A DNA stretch of 9,024 nucleotides from an uncultured bacterium. GTDB lineage: Bacteria > Bacteroidota > Bacteroidia > Bacteroidales > CAIWKO01. Positions 1 to 5,890 of the stretch are shown here, in pieces. The stretch lies in assembly GCA_903916135.1 (NCBI GenBank), contig CAIWVT010000140.1:1-9024 (forward strand), written 5' to 3'. The stretch's first letter is position 1, and every line of letters begins with the position of its first letter. A program made the position numbers and the translations under genes. Below the pieces are notes generated by a model. It ran no database searches and was not told where the DNA came from. It worked only from the letters and a program-made list of their open reading frames with translations.

Positions 1-383
1 ATATCTTTTTTCTTTTTTATTTCGAAGATATAATAGTTGCCATCGCTGCGATATTGTATGGTGGTGGAAAGCACTTTGTAATCGGGATAGGTTTTTAGGA
101 TATGGTCTTTGATTTTGTTTGGGACGGCTGAAAAAGGGATAGTCCAAATGGTTTCTATCCACTCTCCGGTTTCTTTTATCTGGATGGCACCTTTGAGTTC
201 GCCTTTGACGAGGGTGGCGGTGTAGAAGTCTTTTCCCTTTTCCCAAAGAGGATTCACGGTGTCGTTCACTTTGACTAATAGGGTGTTTTTCACCGTCATT
301 GGGACAAGTTTCGTTTCAATTTTTTGAGAGAAACTTGGGAGAAATATGATGCTGCAAAGGCAAAGAAGAATGAGCTTTTTCAT
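1..383 (-). CDS. PepSY-like secreted protein, 3' end cut by window
   Basis: This reading frame starts with ATG at 383 and stays open to the window edge, giving 127 visible codons. The N-terminus (MKKLILLCLCSIIFLPSFSQ) is a signal peptide with a likely cleavage near residue 19-20, so the product should be exported to the periplasm or outer surface. The mature part reads like the Bacteroidota PepSY-like/DUF2874 family: a 'LWEKGKDFYTATLVKGE' strand, a 'GEWIET' turn, then 'AVPNKIKDHILKTYPDYKV' and a final strand 'NYYIFEIKK'. Such proteins are small secreted beta-rich proteins of unclear function, sometimes described as beta-lactamase-inhibitor-like folds; no reaction can be assigned. It lies 69 nt downstream of the DUF3108 gene on the same strand. 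A weak TAATTTCG element (CGAAATTA at 400-407 on the plus strand) could be its own promoter. The 3' end is missing only because of the window. Confidence 0.8.
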   Translation of the reverse strand, partial: MKKLILLCLCSIIFLPSFSQKIETKLVPMTVKNTLLVKVNDTVNPLWEKGKDFYTATLVKGELKGAIQIKETGEWIETIWTIPFSAVPNKIKDHILKTYPDYKVLSTTIQYRSDGNYYIFEIKKKKD

Positions 384-452
384 GTGAAAAATATTTTTAC
401 GAAATTAGATAATATTTCATCTCAAAAACAAAAAAAGAAATATTTATTTGAA

Positions 453-1262
453 CTATTTTATCAATGCCGAAAAAGTATTCATCAATCCGCTGTAATTGAT
501 GAGTTCGAGCTTCACCTTTCCAACTATGATGGCAGATTCAGCAAGGATAGGAATTTTGTTTTTATCGTCGGTTACCCAAAGCGTTACAGGATATGGATCT
601 TTGAAAACGGTGCCTGTGAGCACTTGAGGTTTCAGTTTTAAACAACGTACTTTCCCAAAGCTGGTGCTGATGGTTTCTTTGCCTACATAAACGATTTTGG
701 TGGAATAAACAGTATCATCGAGTAAGAACTTTACGAAAAACTCGTCGTTGTTGCCCAATTTGGTGACGTCATAGGTGCGGCAATAATAAATAGCTGATAA
801 TAAATCTTGCACATACGGTGGTGTGGTGATAGTGGCTTGTTTATTCTTTTTGTTGTCAATAAAATAAGCGACATTTTTGTTTTGATTGAAAGTAACATCC
901 TGATTGATGATATATCCGCCTTCGTCTATCCGGCGCAAGAAAAGCCAAGGAGCCAATGTTTCTTCATCCACATAGGTGTCATAGTGATCCACCACTTTAT
1001 AGAACCAATTGAACGCACCCTTGGTTTTTCCGATGGCTTCAATGTGCAAGGTGCTGCGGTTGTTGATGAGCTTGTTTTCGTTTTTAATGCCAAAAATGAC
1101 ATTGCCTGCATTGACTTGCCCAGTTAGCATAGCATCGTAATAGACTTTGTAGGTCAATATTTCACCACGTTGAAAGGCAGTGTTGGGTTCGACTCTCAAT
1201 TGGGCTTTGGTTTGTGCTGCAATGAACACTATGAACATTGCAAGGATTATCCGCGTTTTCAT
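453..1262 (-). CDS. DUF3108 domain-containing exported protein
   Basis: A 269-residue protein. Residues 1-20 form a signal peptide with a hydrophobic core (IILAMFIVFIAA) and a likely cut after TKA, so it acts outside the cytoplasm. The rest matches the DUF3108 pattern as I know it. An opening strand 'GEILTYKVYYDAMLTGQVNAG' (residues 33-53) is followed by the 'DVTFNQNKN' region, 'PPYVQDLLSAIYYCR' in the middle, and a closing 'VTLWVTDDKNKIPILAES...GKVKLEL' near residues 226-255. The family is all-beta, has no known enzymatic activity, and is usually linked to the envelope. It follows leuS by 78 nt and precedes the PepSY-like gene. A promoter candidate in the gap (1307-1336) suggests it is transcribed on its own. 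Start choice: the first ATG gives a complete signal peptide. Confidence 0.85.
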   Translation of the reverse strand: MKTRIILAMFIVFIAAQTKAQLRVEPNTAFQRGEILTYKVYYDAMLTGQVNAGNVIFGIKNENKLINNRSTLHIEAIGKTKGAFNWFYKVVDHYDTYVDEETLAPWLFLRRIDEGGYIINQDVTFNQNKNVAYFIDNKKNKQATITTPPYVQDLLSAIYYCRTYDVTKLGNNDEFFVKFLLDDTVYSTKIVYVGKETISTSFGKVRCLKLKPQVLTGTVFKDPYPVTLWVTDDKNKIPILAESAIIVGKVKLELINYSGLMNTFSALIK

Positions 1263-1306
1263 GGTCTAATTATTTTTATTTCGATAGGGTAAAGCAAATA
1301 CCATTC

Positions 1307-1336
1307 CAAAAATAAATTAGTAAGCTCAAAAGTCAA
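1307..1336 (-). promoter_or_regulatory. Putative Bacteroidota-type promoter of the DUF3108 gene
   Basis: On the minus strand, TATTTTTG (CAAAAATA at 1307-1314) fits the TAnnTTTG -7 element. A TTG (CAA at 1334-1336) lies 19 nt upstream, where the -33 element is expected. The site is in the gap between the leuS stop and the DUF3108 ATG, 44 nt before that ATG. The assignment is by consensus match only. Confidence 0.45.
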
Positions 1337-1340
1337 TTTA

Positions 1341-4250
1341 TCAGACAACGATGTTAATAATTTTTCCTTGAATGATGATTACCTTCTTTGGTGGATTAGA
1401 AGTTAGCCATTTCTCTGATTCGGGTGCGCTGAGGACTGCTTTTTCAATTTCAGGGATGGATAAACTAAGCGGCAATTCGAGTTTGAAGCGCATCTTGCCA
1501 TTGAAAGACACCGGATATTGATGAGAACTAAGCGTGAGATACTTCTCATCGTACCCAGGAAACGCCACTTGGGTGATGCTGCCTGTATTGCCCAACATAC
1601 TCCAAAACTCTTCAGCAATGTGGGGTGCAAAAGGCGATATGATGATAGCCAAATCGTGCAATGCGCTACGTTTGTTACATTTTAATTCAGTGAGTTCGTT
1701 CACACATATCATGAAGGTGCTCACAGCCGTGTTGAAAGAAAAACGTTCGATATCTTCCTTCACCTTTTTGATGGTTTTGTGAATCACGCGCAATTCGTCG
1801 GCTGTCGGTTCTTCATCGCGCACGCAGAAATTGTTATCAGCATCGTGAAACAAACGCCACAATTTGCGGATGAAACGAAACACACCTTCGATGCCGTTGG
1901 TGTCCCAGGGTTTGTGCATCTCTAAAGGACCAAGAAACATTTCGTAGAGACGAAGGGTGTCGGCGCCGTATTTATCAACTAAGTAATCAGGTGTTATTAC
2001 ATTTAGTTTTGATTTCGACATTTTTTCTACTTCACGTTTACATGAAAACTGCCCTAATGAATTCTTTATAAAATATGCATTACCATAAATTTGTGTAGAA
2101 ACTTTATCGGTATCAAGAAAATTATTTACATCGACTAATGAAACATCAACATGGAGGTAATCTAATGTAAACCCTATCCCATGAGAATTATACTTAAACT
2201 GTGATTGAGGGTATTTTATAAGTATTTTTTTGGAAATATCTTTTAATACTTTCTCCTGAATTTGAACAAAATTGGGGTCATTTACCAAGTCATATGAGAT
2301 ATAAAGATTCGGAATGTATTTTTTATCAATATAGGGATCAAAAAATGAGTATTTTGATAGTAATCTAGGTATGAAAGCGCTAACCCCCTGTATCATCCCC
2401 TGATTTATCATCTTTTGGAAAGGTTCATCTTTCACGGTCAATCCCAAATCAAATAGAAACTTATTCCAAAAACGGGCATAAATCAAATGCCCTGTGGCAT
2501 GTTCTGCTCCACCTATATATAAATCCACATTTTGCCAATACTCATTCGCTTTGCGCGAAAAATATTCTGTCTCATTGTGCGGGTCCATATAGCGTAGATA
2601 ATAGGCACTTGAACCGGCAAAGCCGGGCATGGTGTTGGTTTCTAAAGGATATCCTTCTTTGGTTTTCCAGTTTTGGGCACGTGCCAAAGGGGGTTCACCA
2701 TGCTCGGTGGGCAAATAAGCATCCACGGCAGGCAACTCTAAAGGAAGTTGCGATTCATCAAGGGTGTAAGGAATACCTTCTTTATAATAGACCGGAAAAG
2801 GTTCGCCCCAATAGCGCTGACGGCTGAAAATAGCATCACGTAAGCGGAAATTCACCTTGCCCTCGCCTATCTCCATACCTTCCATGCAGCCGATGGCATA
2901 CGCAATGGCTTCTTTCACTTCCATGCCGTTGAGAAATTCGGAGTTGATCATCTTGCCTTCTTTGGCATCATAAGCCTCTTTAGCAATATCGCCTCCGCTC
3001 ACCACTTCAATAATATCCAAATGAAAATGTTTGGCAAAAGCATAGTCGCGGCTGTCGTGACCGGGCACTGCCATGACGGCACCCGTTCCATAGCCTGCCA
3101 ACACATAATCGCCTATCCAAATGGGCAATTCTTTTCCGCTGAAGGGATGTATGGCATAAGCCCCTGTGAAGGTGCCGCTGATTTTCTTCACATCAGCCAT
3201 GCGTTCACGTTCGCTACGGTTTTTGGTATCGGTGATATATTGCATCACGGCGTCGCGACATTCGGGCGTTACGATTTGCAACACAAAGTCGTGTTCGGGT
3301 GCCAAGGTCATATAACTCACGCCAAAGATGGTGTCGGGGCGTGTGGTGAACACCTGCAGTTTGTGTTCGAAGTTCTTTATCTCAAAATTAAGCATGACGC
3401 CTTCCGAACGCCCTATCCAATTGCGTTGCACTTCTTTGATGGCTTCACTCCAATCGAGGGTATCTAAACCGTTGAGCAAGCGTTCGGCATAAGCAGTGAT
3501 GCGCAGCAACCATTGTTTCATAGATTTGCGCACCACGGGATGACCACCGCGCACGGAAAAACCTTCGCTCACCTCATCATTCGCCAACACAGTGCCCAAA
3601 GCGGGACACCAATTGACGATGGTATCTGCCAAATACACCAAACGGAAGTGCATCAAGAGTTCTTGCTGTTGGGCTTCGGCGAGTTGGTTCCAATAGTCAG
3701 CCGTGAAAGGCTCCGCAAGCGACGTGGCTGCTTCCACCTCAAAGCTTCCGCTCTCCTGAAACTTGGCTATCAGTTGCTCAATAGGCTCTGCTTTGTCTGT
3801 TTTTTTATTGTACCACGAATGAAAAAGCTTGATGAAAGTCCATTGTGTCCATTTATAATAGTGGGGGTCGCAGGTGCGCACTTCGCGACTCCAATCGAAA
3901 GAAAATCCCAACAAATCCAATTGCTGACGATAGCGTGCGAGGTTTTTTTCGGTGGTGATGGCAGGATGTTGTCCGGTTTGTATGGCATACTGTTCGGCGG
4001 GCAACCCATAAGCATCGTAGCCCATAGGATGCAATACATTGAAGCCTTTCAACCGTTTATAACGTGCAAAAATATCCGAAGCAATATAACCTAAAGGATG
4101 CCCCACATGCAAGCCCGCACCCGAAGGATAGGGAAACATATCCAACACATAATATTTTGGTTTGGAGGGGTCTTCAACCGTTTTGTAGGTGTTATGGTCT
4201 TGCCACCATTTCCGCCATTTTTTTTCAACATCACTAAAATTATAATCCAT
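1341..4250 (-). CDS. leuS: Leucyl-tRNA synthetase
   Basis: This class I aminoacyl-tRNA synthetase charges tRNA-Leu with leucine in the cytoplasm. The 969-residue product is long for a bacterial LeuRS (about 860 in E. coli). The ATP-binding HIGH motif is HVGH at residues 48-51, and the second signature is KMSKS at 743-747. The CP1 editing domain has the threonine-rich FTTRPDT at 301-307 and GTGAVMAVPGHDSRD at 388-402; D399 is probably the conserved editing aspartate. The C-terminal tRNA-binding domain ends in the typical 'KKVIIIQGKIINIVV'. Two insertions are visible: residues about 150-205, and a much larger one at 623-742 just before KMSKS, in the leucine-specific domain. The frame is intact through both. 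Base composition is uneven: about 52% GC at 3061-3300 but about 28% at 2041-2340. The start is supported by the typical N-terminus MDYNFSDVEKKWRKWW and a promoter element 20 nt upstream. Confidence 0.97.
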   Translation of the reverse strand: MDYNFSDVEKKWRKWWQDHNTYKTVEDPSKPKYYVLDMFPYPSGAGLHVGHPLGYIASDIFARYKRLKGFNVLHPMGYDAYGLPAEQYAIQTGQHPAITTEKNLARYRQQLDLLGFSFDWSREVRTCDPHYYKWTQWTFIKLFHSWYNKKTDKAEPIEQLIAKFQESGSFEVEAATSLAEPFTADYWNQLAEAQQQELLMHFRLVYLADTIVNWCPALGTVLANDEVSEGFSVRGGHPVVRKSMKQWLLRITAYAERLLNGLDTLDWSEAIKEVQRNWIGRSEGVMLNFEIKNFEHKLQVFTTRPDTIFGVSYMTLAPEHDFVLQIVTPECRDAVMQYITDTKNRSERERMADVKKISGTFTGAYAIHPFSGKELPIWIGDYVLAGYGTGAVMAVPGHDSRDYAFAKHFHLDIIEVVSGGDIAKEAYDAKEGKMINSEFLNGMEVKEAIAYAIGCMEGMEIGEGKVNFRLRDAIFSRQRYWGEPFPVYYKEGIPYTLDESQLPLELPAVDAYLPTEHGEPPLARAQNWKTKEGYPLETNTMPGFAGSSAYYLRYMDPHNETEYFSRKANEYWQNVDLYIGGAEHATGHLIYARFWNKFLFDLGLTVKDEPFQKMINQGMIQGVSAFIPRLLSKYSFFDPYIDKKYIPNLYISYDLVNDPNFVQIQEKVLKDISKKILIKYPQSQFKYNSHGIGFTLDYLHVDVSLVDVNNFLDTDKVSTQIYGNAYFIKNSLGQFSCKREVEKMSKSKLNVITPDYLVDKYGADTLRLYEMFLGPLEMHKPWDTNGIEGVFRFIRKLWRLFHDADNNFCVRDEEPTADELRVIHKTIKKVKEDIERFSFNTAVSTFMICVNELTELKCNKRSALHDLAIIISPFAPHIAEEFWSMLGNTGSITQVAFPGYDEKYLTLSSHQYPVSFNGKMRFKLELPLSLSIPEIEKAVLSAPESEKWLTSNPPKKVIIIQGKIINIVV
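2025..2384 (-). other. Enlarged AT-rich leucine-specific insertion within leuS
   Basis: Residues 623-742 lie between MIQG and KMSKS. The usual Bacteroidota insertion, as I recall it from Bacteroides, is about 71 residues; here it is 120. The second half keeps the family pattern (LHVDVSLVDVNNFLDTD, then FIKN...GQFSCKREVEKMSKS) at the usual length. The extra roughly 50 residues fall in the first half (residues 623-702), which is rich in Lys, Tyr, Ile and Asn. GC over 2041-2340 is 84/300 by hand count, close to the accessory genes and far from the rest of leuS. Confidence 0.8.
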
Positions 4251-4270
4251 CGTATTTTTTTAAGAAGATG

Positions 4271-4278
4271 CAAAATTA
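4271..4278 (-). promoter_or_regulatory. Putative leuS promoter -7 element
   Basis: TAATTTTG on the minus strand (CAAAATTA on the plus strand) matches TAnnTTTG exactly and is followed by C as in many Bacteroidota promoters. It lies 20 nt before the leuS ATG, implying a very short leader. No good TTG was seen at the -33 spacing, so this is a half-match. Confidence 0.5.
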
Positions 4279-4327
4279 CAAAAAACTGTTTGATTTGACG
4301 CTGTTGGGGTTATTATTTGTGTTTAGA

Positions 4328-4362
4328 AATGATATAATTATGCAATGATATAATGATATAAT
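4328..4362. repeat. ATGATATA octamer tract
   Basis: AATGATATAAT occurs three times, starting at 4328, 4344 and 4352. The spacings are 16 and 8 nt, so the tract has an 8-bp period with one degenerate unit. It lies between leuS and the larger repeat block, so it opens the 650-nt stretch without a gene (4251-4903). Confidence 0.7.
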
Positions 4363-4424
4363 GTGTTTGAAGCTGCTGCTTAATACCGATACGATATCAG
4401 TAATAGTCCATCCACGACACTCCC

Positions 4425-4444
4425 GACGGGTTCGTGTACTGGAC
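4425..4444. repeat. Interspersed 20-bp repeat, left copy
   Basis: GACGGGTTCGTGTACTGGAC matches 4826-4845 at 18 of 20 positions. The preceding ACTCCCGA (4419-4426) also matches the start of the hairpin element at 4806. This copy therefore looks like the same composite element with about 14 nt of the hairpin deleted. Confidence 0.7.
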
Positions 4445-4471
4445 GAAAACACTAAGGCTCGAAAACAAGAA

Positions 4472-4495
4472 AACACGAAGACACTAAGGCACTAA
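4472..4495. repeat. Octamer array A (consensus GRCACTAA)
   Basis: Three consecutive 8-bp units are seen: AACACGAA, GACACTAA, GGCACTAA. More degenerate units lie on the left (4447-4471). The array runs directly into the GC-rich hairpin at 4500. Confidence 0.8.
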
Positions 4496-4499
4496 GGCT

Positions 4500-4517
4500 C
4501 CCGACCTTCGGTACGGG
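4500..4517. repeat. GC-rich hairpin element, copy 1
   Basis: CCCGACCTTCGGTACGGG can fold as CCCG-ACC, loop TTC, GGT, a bulged A, then CGGG. An exact copy lies at 4809-4826 and a degenerate one at 4580-4597. No T-run follows on either strand, so it is not a standard terminator. Confidence 0.8.
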
Positions 4518-4527
4518 ACAGGACTAA

Positions 4528-4575
4528 GACACTAAGACACTAAGACACGAAGGCACTAAGGCATTAAGATACAAA
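4528..4575. repeat. Octamer array B (consensus GRCACTAA)
   Basis: Six units in a row: GACACTAA twice, then GACACGAA, GGCACTAA, GGCATTAA and GATACAAA. Divergence increases to the right. The array joins hairpin copy 1 to hairpin copy 2, giving an alternating array-hairpin structure. Confidence 0.85.
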
Positions 4576-4579
4576 GACT

Positions 4580-4597
4580 CCAGACCTTCAGTACGGG
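4580..4597. repeat. GC-rich hairpin element, copy 2 (degenerate)
   Basis: CCAGACCTTCAGTACGGG differs from copies 1 and 3 at two positions (C to A at position 3, G to A at position 11). Both changes weaken the stem. It is followed by GACAGGA as in copy 1. Confidence 0.75.
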
Positions 4598-4648
4598 ACA
4601 GGACCAAGGCACAAAGTGCTTTGAGGTTTTTGAATTATGATTTCAAAG

Positions 4649-4692
4649 CCTCTGTGTACCTCTGTTTCTTTACACTGTGTTACTCTGTGGTT
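4649..4692. repeat. Degenerate decamer repeat (ACAGAGNNAC on minus strand)
   Basis: Read on the minus strand, ACAG recurs at spacings of 10, 13 and 10 nt in a run of ACAGAG/ACACAG words. This is a second short-period family with a different unit and period from the octamers, in the same intergenic block. Confidence 0.6.
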
Positions 4693-4705
4693 CAACAAAA
4701 AGGGT

Positions 4706-4729
4706 CCCGCAGATAGGCGCGGAAAATCA
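4706..4729. repeat. CGCRGA decamer pair
   Basis: CGCAGATAGG is followed at once by CGCGGAAAAT, giving two degenerate 10-bp units. It is a third repeat type, sitting between the ACAGAG tract and octamer array C. It is short, so the call is tentative. Confidence 0.45.
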
Positions 4730-4748
4730 ACCAAGAAAAAATCATTAC

Positions 4749-4804
4749 GGCACAAAGACACGAAGACACTAAGACACTAAGACACAAAGGCACTAAGACA
4801 CCAA
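4749..4804. repeat. Octamer array C (consensus GRCACTAA)
   Basis: Seven units in perfect 8-bp register: GGCACAAA, GACACGAA, GACACTAA twice, GACACAAA, GGCACTAA, GACACCAA. It leads into hairpin copy 3, as arrays A and B lead into copies 1 and 2. No gene is seen anywhere in 4251-4903. Confidence 0.85.
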
Positions 4805-4808
4805 GACT

Positions 4809-4845
4809 CCCGACCTTCGGTACGGGACGGGTTCATGTACAGGAC
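4809..4845. repeat. GC-rich hairpin element, copy 3, with 20-bp tail
   Basis: CCCGACCTTCGGTACGGG (4809-4826) is identical to copy 1. It is followed by the GACGGGTTC...AGGAC tail (4826-4845), which matches 4425-4444 at 18/20. This is the most complete copy of the composite element and closes the repeat block 59 nt from the HTH gene stop. Confidence 0.75.
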
Positions 4846-4903
4846 AGGTTACGAATGGATGAATTACCAATGGCGAACCTTAAACTTGAAACCGATTCAT
4901 GCT

Positions 4904-5131
4904 TTATAGCACCTCATTTGGATTATCAGGAGTCACCTTCTGGTTGAAGAGTTCCGTATTAAAAAAGTCTTTCATTTCCATGTCATAAGAAGCACCGATA
5001 AGAAATACCTCAGCAATAAATAATCTTTTTGCGGTGCCTTCTTCAATGGCTTTAATGCGCGACACTTTTATACCTGAGCGCTCGCTCAATTCTTTAAAAG
5101 TGAGATTTTGTTCTATGCGTACTTCTTTCAT
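4904..5131 (-). CDS. Small XRE-family HTH regulator; N-terminus probably incomplete
   Basis: From the ATG at 5131 this gives 75 residues. 'NLTFKELSERSGIKVSRIKAIEEG' (residues 9-32) is a Cro/C1-type helix-turn-helix: a first HTH helix, a G turn, then a recognition helix KVSRIKAIEEG. The 'AEVFLIGASYDMEMKDFFN' end matches the usual fourth and fifth helices of such domains. It is expected to bind DNA, probably as a dimer, and to regulate nearby genes. In this family helix 1 usually begins several residues earlier (L-x-x-R-hydrophobic-x-x-x-R). The in-frame codons just upstream of the ATG encode ELSRR, completing that helix, so the ATG at 5131 is probably internal. No ATG, GTG or TTG exists further upstream in this frame before a stop; see the feature at 5132-5190. 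It is on the same strand as, and downstream of, the ATPase-DUF4276 pair. Confidence 0.75.
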   Translation of the reverse strand: MKEVRIEQNLTFKELSERSGIKVSRIKAIEEGTAKRLFIAEVFLIGASYDMEMKDFFNTELFNQKVTPDNPNEVL

Positions 5132-5190
5132 TCTTCTACTTAATTCATTGTTGTACTTTTTGAAAGTTGGTTTTGGTTTTTTTCTTCCAT
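5132..5190 (-). other. Probable 5' part of the HTH gene in the other frame (frameshift candidate)
   Basis: ATG at 5190 begins MEEKN and would end at TAA (5142-5140) after 16 codons. In the HTH frame the same stretch encodes PKPTFKKYNNELSRR, joining smoothly to MKEVRIEQ. The two frames meet at a run of seven A (5177-5183, minus strand). In the frame of the first ATG it reads A AAA AAC, a standard -1 slippery heptamer in correct phase. A -1 shift or one extra A would produce a single protein of about 95 residues with a complete first helix. The alternatives are a real mutation or a homopolymer sequencing error. Confidence 0.55.
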
Positions 5191-5210
5191 AATAGTATGT
5201 TTTTTAAATT

Positions 5211-5235
5211 AGGATTTTAGGTTTTAGACTATTAG
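5211..5235. repeat. 25-bp direct repeat, left copy
   Basis: This matches 7217-7241 in the same orientation at 23 of 25 positions and contains the shared core TTTAGACTATTAG. It is extended by a second GACTATT unit and then GGGTT. It lies in the gap between the DUF4276 stop and the HTH gene. Confidence 0.75.
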
Positions 5236-5259
5236 ACTATTGGGTTTTGTTTTGGATTG

Positions 5260-5290
5260 CAAAGTACGAACAACATAATCAAGATTGCAA
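5260..5290 (-). promoter_or_regulatory. Possible promoter for the HTH gene
   Basis: On the minus strand GTACTTTG (CAAAGTAC at 5260-5267) resembles the TAnnTTTG element but is imperfect. A TTG (CAA at 5288-5290) lies 20 nt upstream. The site overlaps the last codons of the DUF4276 gene and is 69 nt from the ATG at 5190. The evidence is weak. Confidence 0.28.
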
Positions 5291-5887
5291 GCAATCTGTG
5301 ATCCCTTGCCAAAAAACTTGGAAACTTTTTGAAGTATTATTCAGCGGTAACATATACTTTGAAATATCATTGGCAACTTCAATTTTTCTGATACCTGTCT
5401 TAAAGTAACCATTTCTTTGAAGAAATGCTTCTAAAACTTCGGAAGTATTCGTAATTGCATCGGGATTTCGATATTTTTCTTTTCGTTCAAAATTTTTAGA
5501 AAGTCTTGGGTAAGCCTTTCTCATGGCATCTGCATCACCAAAAAACCACGCTTCAATTTCTTCAATAGAAATTCTATTTACTACCTGAAAATTATTATGC
5601 TGTGCGTTTGTCTTTGTTATCAAGCCCGCCTCAATAGCCATATTGTCTAATCTATTTTTCAACACGCGACAATCATCGCGATCTTTATCAATCAATACCA
5701 CAATTCTATAATCAGATGTAATATATTTTGCATAAGCTTTTAGTTCTATAGGCAAATTCTTTAGCATATCTTGCTTGCCTTGATAACGAATACAGCGATA
5801 CGAATGCTCTCCTGTAACAATTTGTGGCAAAATATTATCAAGTACTTTCTCAGCGGATTCTTCCTCTAATAAAAACTCAAAGTGCAT
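5279..5887 (-). CDS. DUF4276 family TOPRIM-like protein, probable nuclease partner of the ATPase
   Basis: A 202-residue protein without signal peptide or membrane segments. It shows the features of DUF4276, a family considered TOPRIM-like. There is an N-terminal acidic motif 'FLLEEESAEKVL' (residues 5-16), a GKQDMLKNL segment (37-45), and a strand ending in D-x-D, 'VVLIDKDRDDC' (63-73; D67, D69). A third acidic motif follows, 'SIEEIEAWFFGD' (107-118). In TOPRIM enzymes the Glu and the DxD bind metal, so cleavage or nicking of nucleic acid is the inferred activity. The gene starts only 3 nt after the ATPase stop, so the two are surely co-transcribed and probably translationally coupled. That arrangement resembles two-gene ATPase/TOPRIM defence systems such as PARIS (AriA/AriB), and OLD proteins where both parts are fused. 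I infer defence; the family name is recognised from motifs only. Confidence 0.75.
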   Translation of the reverse strand: MHFEFLLEEESAEKVLDNILPQIVTGEHSYRCIRYQGKQDMLKNLPIELKAYAKYITSDYRIVVLIDKDRDDCRVLKNRLDNMAIEAGLITKTNAQHNNFQVVNRISIEEIEAWFFGDADAMRKAYPRLSKNFERKEKYRNPDAITNTSEVLEAFLQRNGYFKTGIRKIEVANDISKYMLPLNNTSKSFQVFWQGITDCLQS

Positions 5888-5890
5888 ACC

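Noticed and set aside
324..641. Plus-strand reading frame of 105 codons
   Set aside because: It overlaps the signal-peptide end of the PepSY-like gene and the 3' end of the DUF3108 gene antisense, and its product has no recognisable domain. The two minus-strand genes explain the region.
3021..4094. Two long plus-strand frames (148 and 193 codons)
   Set aside because: Both lie antisense to highly conserved parts of leuS (HIGH and editing domains). Their open state follows from the GC-rich codon use of leuS.
4276..4476. Minus-strand 66-codon frame upstream of leuS
   Set aside because: It runs through the ATGATATA tract and repeat DNA and over the leuS promoter, and its product shows no domain or coding character.
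4500..4517. Rho-independent terminator
   Set aside because: The hairpin is plausible but no T-run follows on either strand, and identical copies recur inside the same intergenic block.
4445..4845. CRISPR array
   Set aside because: The units are 8 bp, contiguous and degenerate, with no unique spacers of 25-40 bp and no cas gene nearby.
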